Below, piece after piece: positions 1 to 11,800 of a stretch of 49,662 bases of DNA. The DNA lies in assembly GCA_014904845.1 (NCBI GenBank), contig MU119490.1, forward strand, positions 1-49,662, given 5' to 3'. The stretch is from Acephala macrosclerotiorum. Taxonomy: Eukaryota; Ascomycota; Leotiomycetes; Helotiales; Mollisiaceae. Each line of letters begins with the position of its first letter. Positions within the stretch are counted from its first letter, which is position 1. The position numbers and the translations under genes are program-made. The notes under the pieces were generated by a model, which was given only the letters and a program-made list of their open reading frames with translations, searched no databases and had not been told where the DNA came from.

Positions 1-3000
1 TTTTAAAGTAATTATTTTTTTTTTTTAATTTTAATATAAAAATTTATTATTAAAATTATTATTATTACATTTTCTCGTAAAATTTTAAATATAATATTTT
101 TTAAAATATTTTTTAAAATTATAAATATTTTATCGAATAAAATTGAAAATTAAAATAAAATACAATTTTAAATTTCGAATATAAAATAAAATTCGAATAT
201 AAAACGATTAATATAAATAAAATTTTAAATAAATACAAATTAATATATATAATTAAAATATAAAAATTGCAAAAATTGTAAAAATTAAAAAAAAAATAAT
301 AAAAAATATAAATTTGAATTTTTATTTAAAAAAAAAAAATTAAAATTTTTACGATTATAAAAAAAACTTTAAATAATAAACGAAATTTATTTAAAATAAA
401 AAAAAGTTTTTAAATTGTAAATTTTAATAGAAAAAACAATAATATTAAATATTAATAATAAAGAAAAAGAAAAATAAATCGAGATTTTAAAAAATAAAAT
501 ATTAATATTAATACGATTATATAATTCGTATAACGACGATTAATTCGATTCGATTAATAAATAAAATATTTCAAAAAATCGATTAAATAAGAAAAAAATT
601 AATTTAATTCGATTAATAAATAAAATAATTTGAAAAATTAATTGAACGAAATAAAAATTAATTCGATTCGATTAATAAATAAAATATCTCAAAAAATTAA
701 ATAAAAATATATAAAAAAACAAAAAACCAAAAATTAATATAATAAAATAAATATTAAATTTATTAAAAAAAATTTAAATAAAAATAAAAATTATATTTAT
801 AATATATATTAAATATTTTAAAACGAATTTAAAAATAATTTATATATTAATAAAAATTGAAATTTATTTTTATTAATATAAAATTTCTTATTATTAAAAT
901 AATGAAATAATTTATAATACGTAAATTATTTAATTAAAATTAATAATTTTTTGAAAAACTTTTTATAAATAAATATTATTAATTTTTTTTAAAAAAAAAA
1001 CAATTTTTAATAATAAAATTAAAATTTCGAAAAAAATAAAAATAATTTTTTTTTTAAAAAATTAAATAATTTTAATGAATTTAATAATAAAATTATAAAA
1101 ACTTATTATTATTTTAAAATTTTTTTATTAAATTCATATAATAAATTATTAAATTGAAAATAATAATCGCAATTATTATTAAATTGAAAATAATAATAAT
1201 AAATATTAAAAATAATAATATATTTTTTATTTTTTATATTTTTAATTCAATTATTAAATTTTATCGAATTTATAATAATATATCAAATAAATTTTTAAAA
1301 AAATTATTTTTATTACGATTAAAAAAAAATTTAATGCAAATATAAATAATATATATATTAATATAAAAAGAATTTAAAAAAATTTATTTTAAATTCAATT
1401 TTAAATTCAATTTTTTTTTAAATAAAATCTATTTATAATTTAAATATTATATTAAAAAATAAAAATAAAAATATTACAAATATATAATAAATATAATAAT
1501 AAAAAGATATATAAAAAAAATATAATAAAAAAAATTATTAAATTTATTTAATTATTTATTTATTTTTAAAAAAAAAATATTTAATAATAATTATTTTTTT
1601 TTTCAAATAATTATAATATTATATTATTAATAAAAAAAATTTATAATTTTTTTAAAAAAAAATTAAATAATAATAATAATATTTATTTATAAAATATAAA
1701 ATAATAATAATAATAATATATTTATTAAATATAATTTTTACGTTTATTAAATAATTAAAATATTATTTTAAATTTTTATAATTTTATATATTTAAAAAAA
1801 AAATCGTAAAAATATTAATATATTTTGAAATAAAAATAAAAAATTTATTTTTTAATAATTTGAAAAAAATTATAAATATTATTATTAATAATTGAAAATC
1901 GAAAATAATTAAATATTAATATTTTTATTCGATAAAATTCGAAAATAATTAAATATTAATTTTTTTATTCGATGAAAATAATTATTAAATTCGATTAATT
2001 AATTTAAAAATAAAAATAAAAAAGTATTTTTTAATAATTCGAAAATAAAATAATTAAAATTTAAAAATAAACAATTAATTGTAATTAATATATTTCGAAA
2101 TAAAATAAAAATAATTCGAAAATAAAATAATCGAAATTTAAAATTAAATAATTAATTACGATTAATATATTTCAAAATAAAAATAAAAATATTTTTTTTA
2201 ATAATTTAAAAATAAAATACTCGAAATATTAAAAAATAAAAAATTTGAAAATAATTAATTATTAATTTTTTTAATCGATAAAAACATTTTTATTTTATAA
2301 TTTTTATATATTTATTTTTTATCGATTTAATATTACAATTTTTAATTGTATTATATATTGAAATTTTTATAATAATAAAACAAATAATAAAATAAAAAAT
2401 TAATAATAATATAAAATAATATTAATAATAATTAAATATTAATTTTTAAATTTACGATAAAATCGTTTTATTATAATAAAAATAAAAAAATAAAATTATT
2501 AATTAATTAATTTATTTTAAAATAAAAATAAAAATATATTTATTAATAATATTTAAAAATCGAAAATTATTTTTGTTTTTATTTCGATTTTATAATTAAT
2601 AAACGAAAATAATATCGATAATAATTAATTAATAAATTTATTATTATAAAATGAATAATTAAATAATAAAATAAAAAATTAAATAAAAATATATATATTT
2701 AATAAATAATTAATATAAATTATTATAATTAAAAAATAATTTATTTAATATTATATAAAAATATAAAATATTTAAATAATAATATTTATTTTTATTTTAT
2801 AAAATAAATATATAAAAAACTCGAAATTAAAATATTTAAAAAAGTTTAAATATTAAAAATCGTTTTATTAATTTTTTATATTTATAGTATTAATATTTGT
2901 AAAATTATATAATTATTTTAAAAAAACGATTAATAATATTCAAAGATTTTTCAATTTTCAATTAATAATATCGAATTAATTTGCGATTATTTTATAGTTA

Positions 3001-5577
3001 AATTATATTAATAATATCGAATTTTGTAAAAAAATATTTTTTTATTTTAAATATTAAAAAATTTATTAGTTTATCGATTTTATCGCTCGATAAAATATAA
3101 AATTTCAATAATTATTTTAATTTTAAATATTTATAAAACGTTTAAATTAAAAATTTTTAATTTGAAACTTGAAATAAAAATATATTACTAAAATCGAAAA
3201 CTTTGAAATTTTTTATAAAAACGTTTTTACGAGATTTACAAAGTAAAATATATATCGAATAAAAAAAAAAAAAAAAATCGTTTGTTAATTAATTCGTTTA
3301 TAAATCGATAAACGAATTTTTTTTTAAAACGAAAAAAATATTTTAATATTAATATTTAATTTTTCGTATTATATTTTTTCAATTTAAAAATATATATAAA
3401 TATAACGATTTTTAATAATTTAATACAAATAAATTTTCAAAGAAAAAACAATTATAATCGTATAAATAAAATTAAAATTTTTATAATCTCAAAATATATT
3501 ATTTTATAAATTATTATTTTTATATTTAATTTATATTTTTATTATTATAATAAATAATTATTCATAAAAAAAAAAATTTATATTCGATTTTATATTTAAT
3601 TTTTATTTTTATAATTATTATTTTAACGAATTCGAAATTTTATTTAATAATAATAAATAATTAAAAGTTTTTAACGTTTATAATAATATTATTAAAATTT
3701 CGAATTATATACGTAAAAATAATATAATACTTCGTATTAATATTTAATATATTATATTTTTTATTCGAATTAATTAATTTAAATAAATTAAAATATAATT
3801 TACAAATAATAATAATATATTTTTTTTTAATTAATAACGAGAAATTGATTTTTACGAGATTAATTTGAAATATTATAAAATTTTTAATAATAAAAACAAA
3901 TTAATTCGTTTTTTTAAATATTTTATAAAAATAATAATTTTTAATATTTTTTTTATTATAACGATTTTAATATTTATTAAAATTAAATAATAAATATTAT
4001 TTTTTTTATTATTAATTAATAATTATTATAATAAAATTTAATATTTTTAAAATATTAATAATTATATTTTTATTTTTTATTTTTTATTTTAAATATTTTA
4101 TAAAATTTATTATTATAATTCGATTTTTAAATTTTATTTTTTTATTTTTATTTTTCGTTAAAAATTTTTTTATATATTTTAAATTTTATTTTTTATTTAT
4201 TCGTTATTATTATATTTATTAATAATTCTTCGTAAAATTTATTAATAATTATTTTATTAAAACTTTAAACATTAATATTATTATTATTAAAAATATATAA
4301 TAATAAATTCGATTTTTTTAAAAAAAAAAATTTAAAAAAAATTTATTAATATTAATTTTTTTTTTAAAATAATAAATTAAATAAATTTTTAAATTTTTCA
4401 TATATTTTTAAAACGTTTATTAAAATCGTAATTAAATAAATTTTTAATTATTTATTTTATAAATTAATTATATTAATATCGATTATTTTTAAATATAAAT
4501 AATCGTAAAAATCAATTATAATTTTAAAAATTATAATATTATTAATCGATTTTTAATAATAATATTTATAATTAATTAATTTATTTAAAAATAAATAGTA
4601 ATTTACGAAAAAATAATTAATAAAAAAATCGATTTTTTTATTTTTTATTCGTTTAAAATACTTGAAATAATATTATTTATTTTATTAATTTTTATTATAT
4701 TTTTTTAAACGATTAATAATATATTTTATAAAAATTTAATCGATATTAAATTATATAAAATTTTATATTTGTTTTTTTTTTATATTATTATATTTTTTAA
4801 TTTTTAAAATATTTTTATAATATTAATATTTAAAACGATTTTTAAATTATTAAATAATATAAAAAAATTTTTTTTTTAATTTTTTAATAAAATTATTTAT
4901 TTAAATTAAAAATTTTAATACGAATATTTATTAAATTTTTTTAATAATTATATATATTTTTCGTTAAATTTTTTTTATAAATAATTCGAATAAAATAAAA
5001 AATAATAAATTATTAATTATATTTAAAATTATTTTTTATATTATAATATTTAAATATTTTTATTAAATTTTCGAATATTTTAAATTGTTAATTTTATTAT
5101 ATATTTTTTTTTTTATATTTATATATAATAATCGTTTTTTCGTATATTTTATTATAATTATAAATAAATATTTTTATTAATTTATAATTAATTTTTTAAT
5201 ATATATTAAATTTTTTTTTATAAATTCGTATTTTTAATATTATTTATTTAATTTAATTAATTTTTTAAATATTCGATCAAATAAATTTATATATATTTTT
5301 ATTATTAAAATTTTATATTTATTTAATATTTTTAATATTATATTTTAATATAAATTAAATTTATTTTTTATAAATCGAATTAATATATTATAAAAATCGT
5401 ATTTTTTTAATTTTTAAAATAATTTTATAATTTTTATATATATTATTATATTATTTTAAAAAAATCGTAATATTATTTTTTTTAAATTAAAATTTTTTAA
5501 AAACTTTAAAAAAAAATATTTATAATTCTAATACGAATATATATTTTTTAAAGTTTTATATTATCAAAAAAAATATT
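1..5577. other. AT-rich RIP-type block, gene-free
   Basis: This is almost pure A/T sequence with no supportable gene. The only frames are low-complexity Lys/Ile/Asn/Phe strings. Residual cytosines lie mostly in CpG (tcg, acg), while CpA, CpT and especially CpC are scarce. This fits cytosine-to-thymine mutation of duplicated DNA by RIP carried to near saturation, which is inferred from composition. The original transposon content is not recognisable. The block ends abruptly at about 5577, where normal composition begins. Confidence 0.85.
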
Positions 5578-5680
5578 TTTTGCCAGTCGTTTTACCGAAA
5601 GACACGTGCGCTAGTAGCGCTATTAGCGAGCCAATGGCAGTTTAGTCGATTGCCAGCGCCACCGGCTATTTTGGCCTAGT

Positions 5681-5740
5681 GCCAATAGCGCCAGTCCGAT
5701 GCCAATAGTGCCAAAACATTGCTAATAGCACTAGTTTAAA
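5681..5740. repeat. Three 20-bp tandem units (GCCAATAGYGCC)
   Basis: Units start at 5681, 5701 and 5721, giving an exact 20-bp period. Each begins GCCAATAGCGCC, GCCAATAGTGCC or GCTAATAGCACT. Most differences between the 12-bp cores are C/T or G/A transitions. These could be subterminal repeats of the older transposon or protein-binding sites; the role is unknown. Confidence 0.6.
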
Positions 5741-5858
5741 ACTAAATACTTAAATATTTGAAACTTGCAATTTATAGTATTTATTTAGTCTATTATAAGA
5801 ATTTCAAGTAAATCTATCGAGCGCGCATTGAGATATTAAACTATAAAGTTGAAAGCTG

Positions 5859-6191
5859 CGAGAGTTTTGGTGTTCTTTGCCAAGACTTAGATGCAGACTA
5901 GCGGTCGCGCTTTATTCGACCAATAAATCTTAATCGTCTCATAAATCATGCAAATAGATAAGAATAAAAATTGAAAATATTAACGCTATTTAAAATCTGA
6001 TCGTAAAATCGATCGATTCAAGCAAAGTTTACGCGCGTAGAAACGCCTGTCTAGTATGCGAGTAGTTGCTCGATATTGAGAGCTTAGATCGAGGCATTTA
6101 GAGGCTGAGCGGCTCAATTGATTAAGTGTGGCTGCATAAAAGCCGCGCGCAGCCGTCTGCAGCCGCCGAGAGCCGAGAGTTTTGGTGTTCT
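5859..6191. repeat. 18-bp direct repeat pair
   Basis: The sequence CGAGAGTTTTGGTGTTCT occurs at 5859-5876 and again at 6174-6191, 315 bp apart. The second copy ends three bases before the TA at which the Tc1-type element inserted. It may be part of the older host repeat. Confidence 0.6.
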
Positions 6192-6195
6192 CATA

Positions 6196-6220
6196 CCTCT
6201 CTCCCAGGGTAAATAAGTTC
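6196..6220 (+). repeat. Left terminal inverted repeat of Tc1 element
   Basis: This 25-bp repeat is inverted at 7617-7641 with two mismatches. It directly follows the TA duplication at 6194-6195. Confidence 0.9.
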
Positions 6221-6349
6221 GTAGGCGAGGGTGGGTAGTTCTAGCAAGTTCTATTTGCCAGGGATCAACAACCAATATATTCAGTGATTCTACAATGCTG
6301 CTTTAAATCACTTTTCACTTATTTTCATAGCAAAAATACCACCAAAATC

Positions 6350-7539
6350 ATGAATGCAATACTACAACTCTTCATTCCTACTCCTAAGACCTTTACTAAG
6401 GGAAGAAACACTACTCGCGATAAGAGACTGCGCGCACAGACTTTATTTTTCGACGCTAATTGGGATATTCCTCAAATTGCACTGCAATTAAACCTCACTT
6501 CTGACCAAGTCAAGTACGCTCTACGCTATAGACTTACTCCTCAAAAAACGCGCAGTAGAAAGCGCCTTTTTCTCGGCCCGGCAGAAAGAAAGCAATTGAT
6601 AGAATGGGTATGTGCTAGCAAAGTAAACCGGCGCATATCATGGAAGCTGATCCCTAGAATCCTTGGTTAGAACTGCACTGAGTATGCTATTGCTACAGCG
6701 TTTAGAATAGAGAGGTTTAATCGCTATTCAGCTGTTCGCAAGCCAAAGCTGACAGAAGAACAGGCGCGAGTGCGACTGTAATGGGCATATGAGCATGAAA
6801 ATTGGACATTAGAACAGTGGTTTCGAATCCTTTGGACGGACGAGACTTGAGTACAACCAGAGAGGCATAAAAAAGTGAAAATCACAAGAAGAAAGAGAGA
6901 GAAGCTATATAAGGATTGTGTCGAGCCCCGAGTGCAGCGCAAGATAAGGTGGATGTTTTGAGAGTCAATATCCGGGCTGGGAAAGGGGCTAAGCATATTT
7001 TGAGAGAAGAAATGAAGAAGCATTGGATCTGCCAGTTATTGCGAGCACATTGTGCCCATTCTAGAAAGCTATATTGGAAAGACTGGGCTTGTGATGATGC
7101 AAGACAATGTTTCAGAGCATGCTGCGAGGAATACAATAGTATATTGTAAAGGGGCAAAAGATGCTCGATTGTTTTCTAGGATTACAAGATGCCAGATCTC
7201 TTATATCCAAGACTAGATCACGTGCCAGACTAGTCTAATGCGGATCGACAACACCATCACTCAGCCCTACCACAATATATGGCTAATAAAGGTTTATATT
7301 CCATTTTTTGGTCTGCAAACTCTTTAGACTTTAATTCTATTGAGAATATGTGGAAGAAAATGAAGGACTACATTGAAAAGTACTATCCTGAGATTCATAG
7401 GTCTTATTTAAGACTGAGAGCAGTTGTAATAGAAACATGAAATGCAGTAGCACATAAGCATGTGCTTGATTTAATTAGAACTATGTCAGACAGGTACAAA
7501 GCTGTAATTAGAGCTGAAGGCTGGCATACAGAATATTAA
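6350..7539 (+). pseudogene. Tc1/mariner transposase pseudogene
   Basis: The first in-frame ATG is at 6350. The N-terminal part (6350-6667) encodes a Lys/Arg-rich helix-turn-helix DNA-binding region. The catalytic part follows in the same frame: ILWTDET with the first Asp at 6839-6841, then MMQDNVSEHAAR with the second Asp at 7103-7105. A third catalytic motif, SIENMWKKMKDYI with Glu at 7342-7344, is in another frame. In-frame stops lie at 6668, 6779, 6848, 6959, 7001, 7013 and 7214. Several fall where relatives carry Trp (DET-W, MF-W), so TGG became TGA or TAG. The second Asp and the Glu lie about 79 codons apart instead of the usual 34, so roughly 135 bp of extra sequence sits between them. 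The frame closes with TAA at 7537-7539, just before the right inverted repeat. Confidence 0.85.
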
Positions 7540-7616
7540 GCAATATATTCTCAAAACCAGAGTTCAAGAGCTAAAGCGGCATGAAAAGCGGGGGTGGCAA
7601 TAACTTTTAGAGATAT

Positions 7617-7641
7617 GAACTTATTTACCCTGAGAGAGAGA
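7617..7641 (-). repeat. Right terminal inverted repeat of Tc1 element
   Basis: This is the inverted copy of 6196-6220, followed by TA at 7642-7643. Confidence 0.9.
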
Positions 7642-7785
7642 TAGACCGGGACCCACTTGCTAATTGATTGCCAATTGGCAATCGACTCTTTTAATTGGGC
7701 GCCAAAGTTTTGAACATGCAATTACTGCGTAGTGCGCGCCACTGGCAAGCCGCTGGCACTATTAGTAGCCAATTAACATATAAAA

Positions 7786-9060
7786 AATTTTTCTGATGAT
7801 TTTTAAAAAAATTTTCTGATGATTTTTAAAAAATTATTTTTATTATTTATAAAAATTTTTTAAAAAAAAATCGATAATATAATTAAAATAAAAAAATATT
7901 TTATTAAAAAAATTTTTTTTTTAACGCGAATAATTTATTAATTTTAATTTTTAAATTAAAAATTAATTTAATAATTTAAAAATATAAATTTTTAAATTAT
8001 TATTTTTAAATAAAATTCATTTTAAAAATTAATTTTTATTTGAAATTTTATTTATTTATTCGTTTTAATAAAATATATTTTTTAAATAAAAAATTTTTTA
8101 ATCGATTTTTTATTTTAATTTTTTTCGTATTATTTTTTAAAATTCGAAATTTATTTTAATTTTATTATTTTAATTTAAAAACAATTATAAATAATTTACG
8201 AATTATAATTTTTAAAAAAATTAAAATTAATTATTATAAATAATTATTACGAGTTTTTTTTTTTTTTTTATATTTGTTTTAATATTAATTATTTTAAATA
8301 ATTTAATATATAATTCTTATAAATTAATATTTTTTTATAATTAAATTATTTAATTTCGAATAATATAATTTTTAATAAAATTTATTAAAATAATTTTTTT
8401 TTTGATATCGTTTTATTAATATAAAAAAATTTAATCGTAAATTAATTCGTTTTAATTAATAAATTAAATATATTTAAAATAATTTATAATTTGTAAATTA
8501 ATTAATTTATAATAAATAAAAAAAGTTTATATATTAAAAAATACGTAATTAATATTATTTTCGAAATTAATTATTTATAAAAAATTTTAAAAAAAATATA
8601 TATAATTTTATTATAATATTTAATTAAAAAAATATTTAATTGTTTTTTTTTTTCAATTAAAATAATATTTAATATTATTTAAATTTTTAATAATAATATT
8701 ATAAATTTTTTTTTTAATTAATTATAATTATAAAAACGTAATATTAATTTTTTTATAAATTTAAATTATTAAATTTTTTTTTTTTTTATTATGGTTTATT
8801 TTTTGTAATCGTAAATATAATAATATATTGTAATATTCTTTTTCGTTTTTTAAAATCGTATTTTTTTTTCTTTTTTTTATAGTATTTATTAATTCGAATA
8901 TATATTTTCGTAAATATAAATAATAAAAATTTAATTAAAAAAAAAAAAAATTTCGTAAAAAGAGTATATTATAAATTGAATCGCAAATTAATTATCGTAA
9001 AAAAAACTATAATAATCTATCGAGATTGTAAAAAATTATCGATAAAAAAAAATCTCTTTG
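7786..9060. other. AT-rich RIP-type block
   Basis: This gene-free A/T sequence starts right after the transposon island. It opens with two copies of a 23-bp unit beginning TTCTGATGATTTTT (at 7791 and 7814). A short open frame at its right end reads into normal DNA at about 9060-9182 but has no recognisable features and no good start. Confidence 0.8.
7791..7835. repeat. 23-bp tandem duplication at block edge
   Basis: Two adjacent near-identical copies begin at 7791 and 7814 (TTCTGATGATTTTTAAAAAA). They lie at the junction of the normal-composition island and the AT block. Confidence 0.7.
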
Positions 9061-9511
9061 TGTATATTGCGATTGCTCTCGTTAGTTCTATAGACTCTCT
9101 CGAGAAAGAGCTGAAAGTTCATAGGCCAGGCACCATCGTACAAGTAGAAGTTCGTCTTTGCCAGCCCTATAATGTCCTCTAAATCTCTAGGAGAATCAAG
9201 GACTTTCTACACTTTTTTTCCCCCCCCCCCCCCCAAAAGTGATCATTTTGACAGTTGCTGGCGAACAGGTTAGTGCTGAGTAACCTCGTAAGCACTGCAG
9301 TGGATATTAAAGTCCCCGCACCTAGCTAGACATCATCACCTTAATCAATCAACCATCTCATCAAGATCATCGAACATATCATTCAACTTAACACTCTGGT
9401 GCAGGGGCATCCGCCTTTCCTCCTCTGTTCAATATCACACATCCCATTACGCGGTTAGGTTCCATTTTCCCATTTTCCTCTTTGCGTTGTAACCAGGAAG
9501 ATTCCAACGAC
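9061..9511. other. Spacer with 15-C homopolymer, 5' side of HET gene
   Basis: Normal composition resumes here. The stretch holds a run of T then 15 C at 9213-9234 and the presumed promoter and leader of the HET-domain gene. There is no clear TATA element, and I see no gene in it. Confidence 0.5.
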
Positions 9512-11326
9512 ATGGCAAACGCATTCCGCACGGAAAGTACAAGCAATGGCCAGGACGACTCTGCGGATGACCATCCCGACTTTGACAACGACGGAGTCTG
9601 GCCGCGACGTCTTCTCCATGTGCCGACCATGACATCACACAAATGGCAGCCAGGAAATACGTACGGTGGCCATTCTAACCCTAAATACAACGCCCTCTCG
9701 TACACATGGGGGCGTTGGCGGTTGAAGAGTAACGTCGAAATGCCAGAAATCCGTTCTTTGAACGTTCACGATGTCAAATGGTCTATTCCGCGAATTCGTC
9801 CGGACCATTTCACGGTTGCGGATTTTCAAGATGCAATCCATTCGACATTGCAAGCAGTGAAGCTATCAGATTCAGACCAGTCTCTGGGCGAGTTTCTGTG
9901 GCTTGACGTAGCTTGCATTGATCAGCGCAATACTCGCTTCTCCAAGGCGGAAATCGGGCGGCAAGCTCGAATCTTTCGTCGCGCAGCCACGGTGTACGTT
10001 TGGCTAAGCCATCATTCTCGGGCATCTCTCTCTCTCATCAATACAGAACTTATGGAGGCAAAAAGTTCAGCAGGAGGGTTCCTTCGATACGAAAAGACTT
10101 CCATCTATCCCCGGTGGTGTCAAGAAACTCTTAAGACTGTGGAATCACTTTGCACAGATCCCTGGTTCTCATCCCTTTGGACCTTACAGGAGGCATTTTT
10201 GTGTCCGAACGCTGTGATAATGTCTAAAGAGGGACATTGCATCAACGAGACACCTTACGAAGGCTTCCTCCAGCTCAAGTTTCTCGCCTACCGAGGCCAC
10301 AGTATAGAACTGGCAATCAGACAATCGCCGCGATTCTTCGGCTCCAATGACATACCAGCGAGCCAGAAATTGAAGATGGTGCTGAATGAAAGTGGGTTGT
10401 CCGCACTATCTCATGAGAATGCAATGGGAGCGCTGGTAGCGGCTCGGTACAGAGAAACAGAATTCGAGCTTGACCGCATCTACGGCATCATGCAAATTTT
10501 CGGGGATAGTTTCAAGATCGGGGAAACCAAGACTCCAGACATTCCGTGCCCTCGAAGTCCTTCGTTGTCGGACCTCGAGGACGAATTTGGCGCCTTATTG
10601 GTCGAACACCATCAGTCGAAGAGCCAACTATTTGTGCACGACTCCGCCCCACCGGTTGGCAAAGGCTGGCGGATATCCTCTTGCTGTTATATTCCATGGT
10701 TTGCGGAGAGCATCATCCACTGGCCCGTAAGACCATCAAAACCTCAGTTAGGATGCGTCTTCAGCGTTTGCAAGCTCTCGACAACACCGCTTCTCGGGGT
10801 CCTGTGGGGATGCTTCTCAGGGAAAGCATGCACATTTGCAACACTGCAAACTGCTTTGCTGAGACAGTCTATTTTAAACGGTTACACAGATCACGACACC
10901 GTTTACTGGGAGCCAACTTTATCTCTGACTCTCGATAACATCGCCGTGACACAAAAGCTCTTAAAAGATCGGCCAACGCCACGAGATCCCAAAATTGCCT
11001 TTCAATCAGGGCCCATGGACGCAGAAGAGCAGTCATTCGCAGAGCAAGTGGCTATCCATTTTCACGATCAGCGATTGATTGTGTTTATGCTAGCGCAAGA
11101 GGCGACCAGCGCTTATAATAAAGAAGGGGCTGAACCATATTTTGACCAAAGCTATGGAATGCTACTTATGGAGCAAAGCATGGGCCCCTTTACATATTGG
11201 CACCGAATTGGAATTTGCAGATGGAGGAAGTTAGCAAATGTGCTTGGTGAGGATGATCACGACAACCAAGAGGTTTTATTAGGTTTAGGACCAGCCTGGC
11301 AGCAAATGAAAAGGTTCTTCGGATAG
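9512..11326 (+). CDS. HET-domain (heterokaryon incompatibility) protein
   Basis: This is an intron-less frame of 604 aa from ATG 9512 (context GACATGGCA). The open frame extends slightly upstream but only from a TTG. The HET domain covers about residues 55-235 and shows its classic blocks: YNALSYTWG (59-67), FLWLDVACIDQ (128-138), EIGRQARIFRRAATVYVWLS (147-166) and PWFSSLWTLQEAFL (217-230). HET domains are fungal cell-death effectors used in allorecognition, and several are TIR-like folds. The remaining 370 residues show no domain I recognise and contain no NACHT or repeat region. This architecture of a single N-terminal HET plus an unassigned tail is common in large HET families. Its specific partner or trigger cannot be read from the sequence. 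It lies about 450 bp from an AT-rich block, and a HET-like remnant follows. Confidence 0.88.
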   Translation: MANAFRTESTSNGQDDSADDHPDFDNDGVWPRRLLHVPTMTSHKWQPGNTYGGHSNPKYNALSYTWGRWRLKSNVEMPEIRSLNVHDVKWSIPRIRPDHFTVADFQDAIHSTLQAVKLSDSDQSLGEFLWLDVACIDQRNTRFSKAEIGRQARIFRRAATVYVWLSHHSRASLSLINTELMEAKSSAGGFLRYEKTSIYPRWCQETLKTVESLCTDPWFSSLWTLQEAFLCPNAVIMSKEGHCINETPYEGFLQLKFLAYRGHSIELAIRQSPRFFGSNDIPASQKLKMVLNESGLSALSHENAMGALVAARYRETEFELDRIYGIMQIFGDSFKIGETKTPDIPCPRSPSLSDLEDEFGALLVEHHQSKSQLFVHDSAPPVGKGWRISSCCYIPWFAESIIHWPVRPSKPQLGCVFSVCKLSTTPLLGVLWGCFSGKACTFATLQTALLRQSILNGYTDHDTVYWEPTLSLTLDNIAVTQKLLKDRPTPRDPKIAFQSGPMDAEEQSFAEQVAIHFHDQRLIVFMLAQEATSAYNKEGAEPYFDQSYGMLLMEQSMGPFTYWHRIGICRWRKLANVLGEDDHDNQEVLLGLGPAWQQMKRFFG

Positions 11327-11413
11327 GCTATCAAGGCAAAATTTCCACATAGTCGGAGGTGAAGAAGCCCTTAACGAGATACGTTCCGCTATTCCCGAGG
11401 AACTTTCCATGAT

Positions 11414-11800
11414 TTGGCCAGGCGCTTTACAAGCCTGAATATATTATTGAAGCGCATTAACGGCTCAAACCAATCAATGGCCAAACTTCCAGAATTAATC
11501 CCCTGGAAAATGTCACTATGGACATTACAAGAGATAAAACTCCGTTTGGATGCCGTTTTCTACAGCAAGCCAGGGTTACCCTCGTTATCAAAGATCCGTA
11601 ACTCCTGACACGGACGCTGATAGAAATTTGCGACGGCCTCACTCTCCTGCCTATCCCCTCCCGATGGTTATCCCAAGACATTCTTGAAAAAGCTAGAAGT
11701 CTACAGTATGTGCGAGGAGGATATCTCTCTAGTCTTCCTAGGGTTAGACGCCGGAAGACCACCCAACCAGAAAACAGAAAGGTCACATTTAACGAAGGTC
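11414..11800 (+). pseudogene. HET-domain gene remnant
   Basis: Downstream of the HET gene, the frame at 11414-11608 encodes PWKMSLWTLQEIKLRLDAVF. This closely echoes the C-terminal HET block of the intact gene (PWFSSLWTLQEAFLCPNAVI). It stops at 11608. A second frame continues from about 11607 to 11800 (Leu-rich, then Arg-rich) after a shift. The rest of the HET domain is missing. I infer a decayed tandem duplicate or paralogue fragment. Around 11800-12056 there is nothing but AT-leaning spacer. Confidence 0.5.

Larger units (their letters stand above)
6194..7643 (+). mobile_element. Tc1/mariner-type DNA transposon, inactive
   Basis: The element spans 6196-7641 (1446 bp) and is flanked by TA at 6194-6195 and 7642-7643, the target-site duplication of the Tc1/mariner superfamily. 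Its 25-bp terminal inverted repeats (6196-6220 and 7617-7641) match at 23 of 25 positions and share AGGGTAAATAAGTTC. Both mismatches are C versus T, as expected from RIP. The single internal gene is a transposase on the + strand, broken by several in-frame stops and a frameshift. The element is structurally complete from end to end but cannot make its own transposase. It could only be mobilised by a related active copy. Confidence 0.88.
5578..7785. repeat. Older repeat island hosting a nested Tc1 element
   Basis: This is an island of normal base composition inside AT-rich DNA. The left flank (5578-6195) and right flank (7642-7785) of the Tc1-type element share a short motif in opposite orientation. 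GCTAATAGCAC-like units lie on the left at 5681-5732, and the complementary CTATTAG-containing motif lies near 7757-7772 on the right. A diverged GCTATTAG-AGCCAAT form also occurs in direct orientation at both ends. I read this as the remains of an older element with repeated subterminal motifs into which the Tc1 element jumped. No coding sequence is seen in the flanks. The family is not recognised and the exact ends are uncertain. Confidence 0.45.

Noticed and set aside
1154..1345. Short open frames inside AT-rich blocks (also near 21605, 45212 and 47290)
   Set aside because: They are low-complexity Lys/Asn/Ile/Phe strings expected from A/T sequence, without structure or homology.
9482..9511. 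Upstream extension of the HET frame
   Set aside because: It begins with TTG. The first ATG at 9512 has a good context and is used instead.
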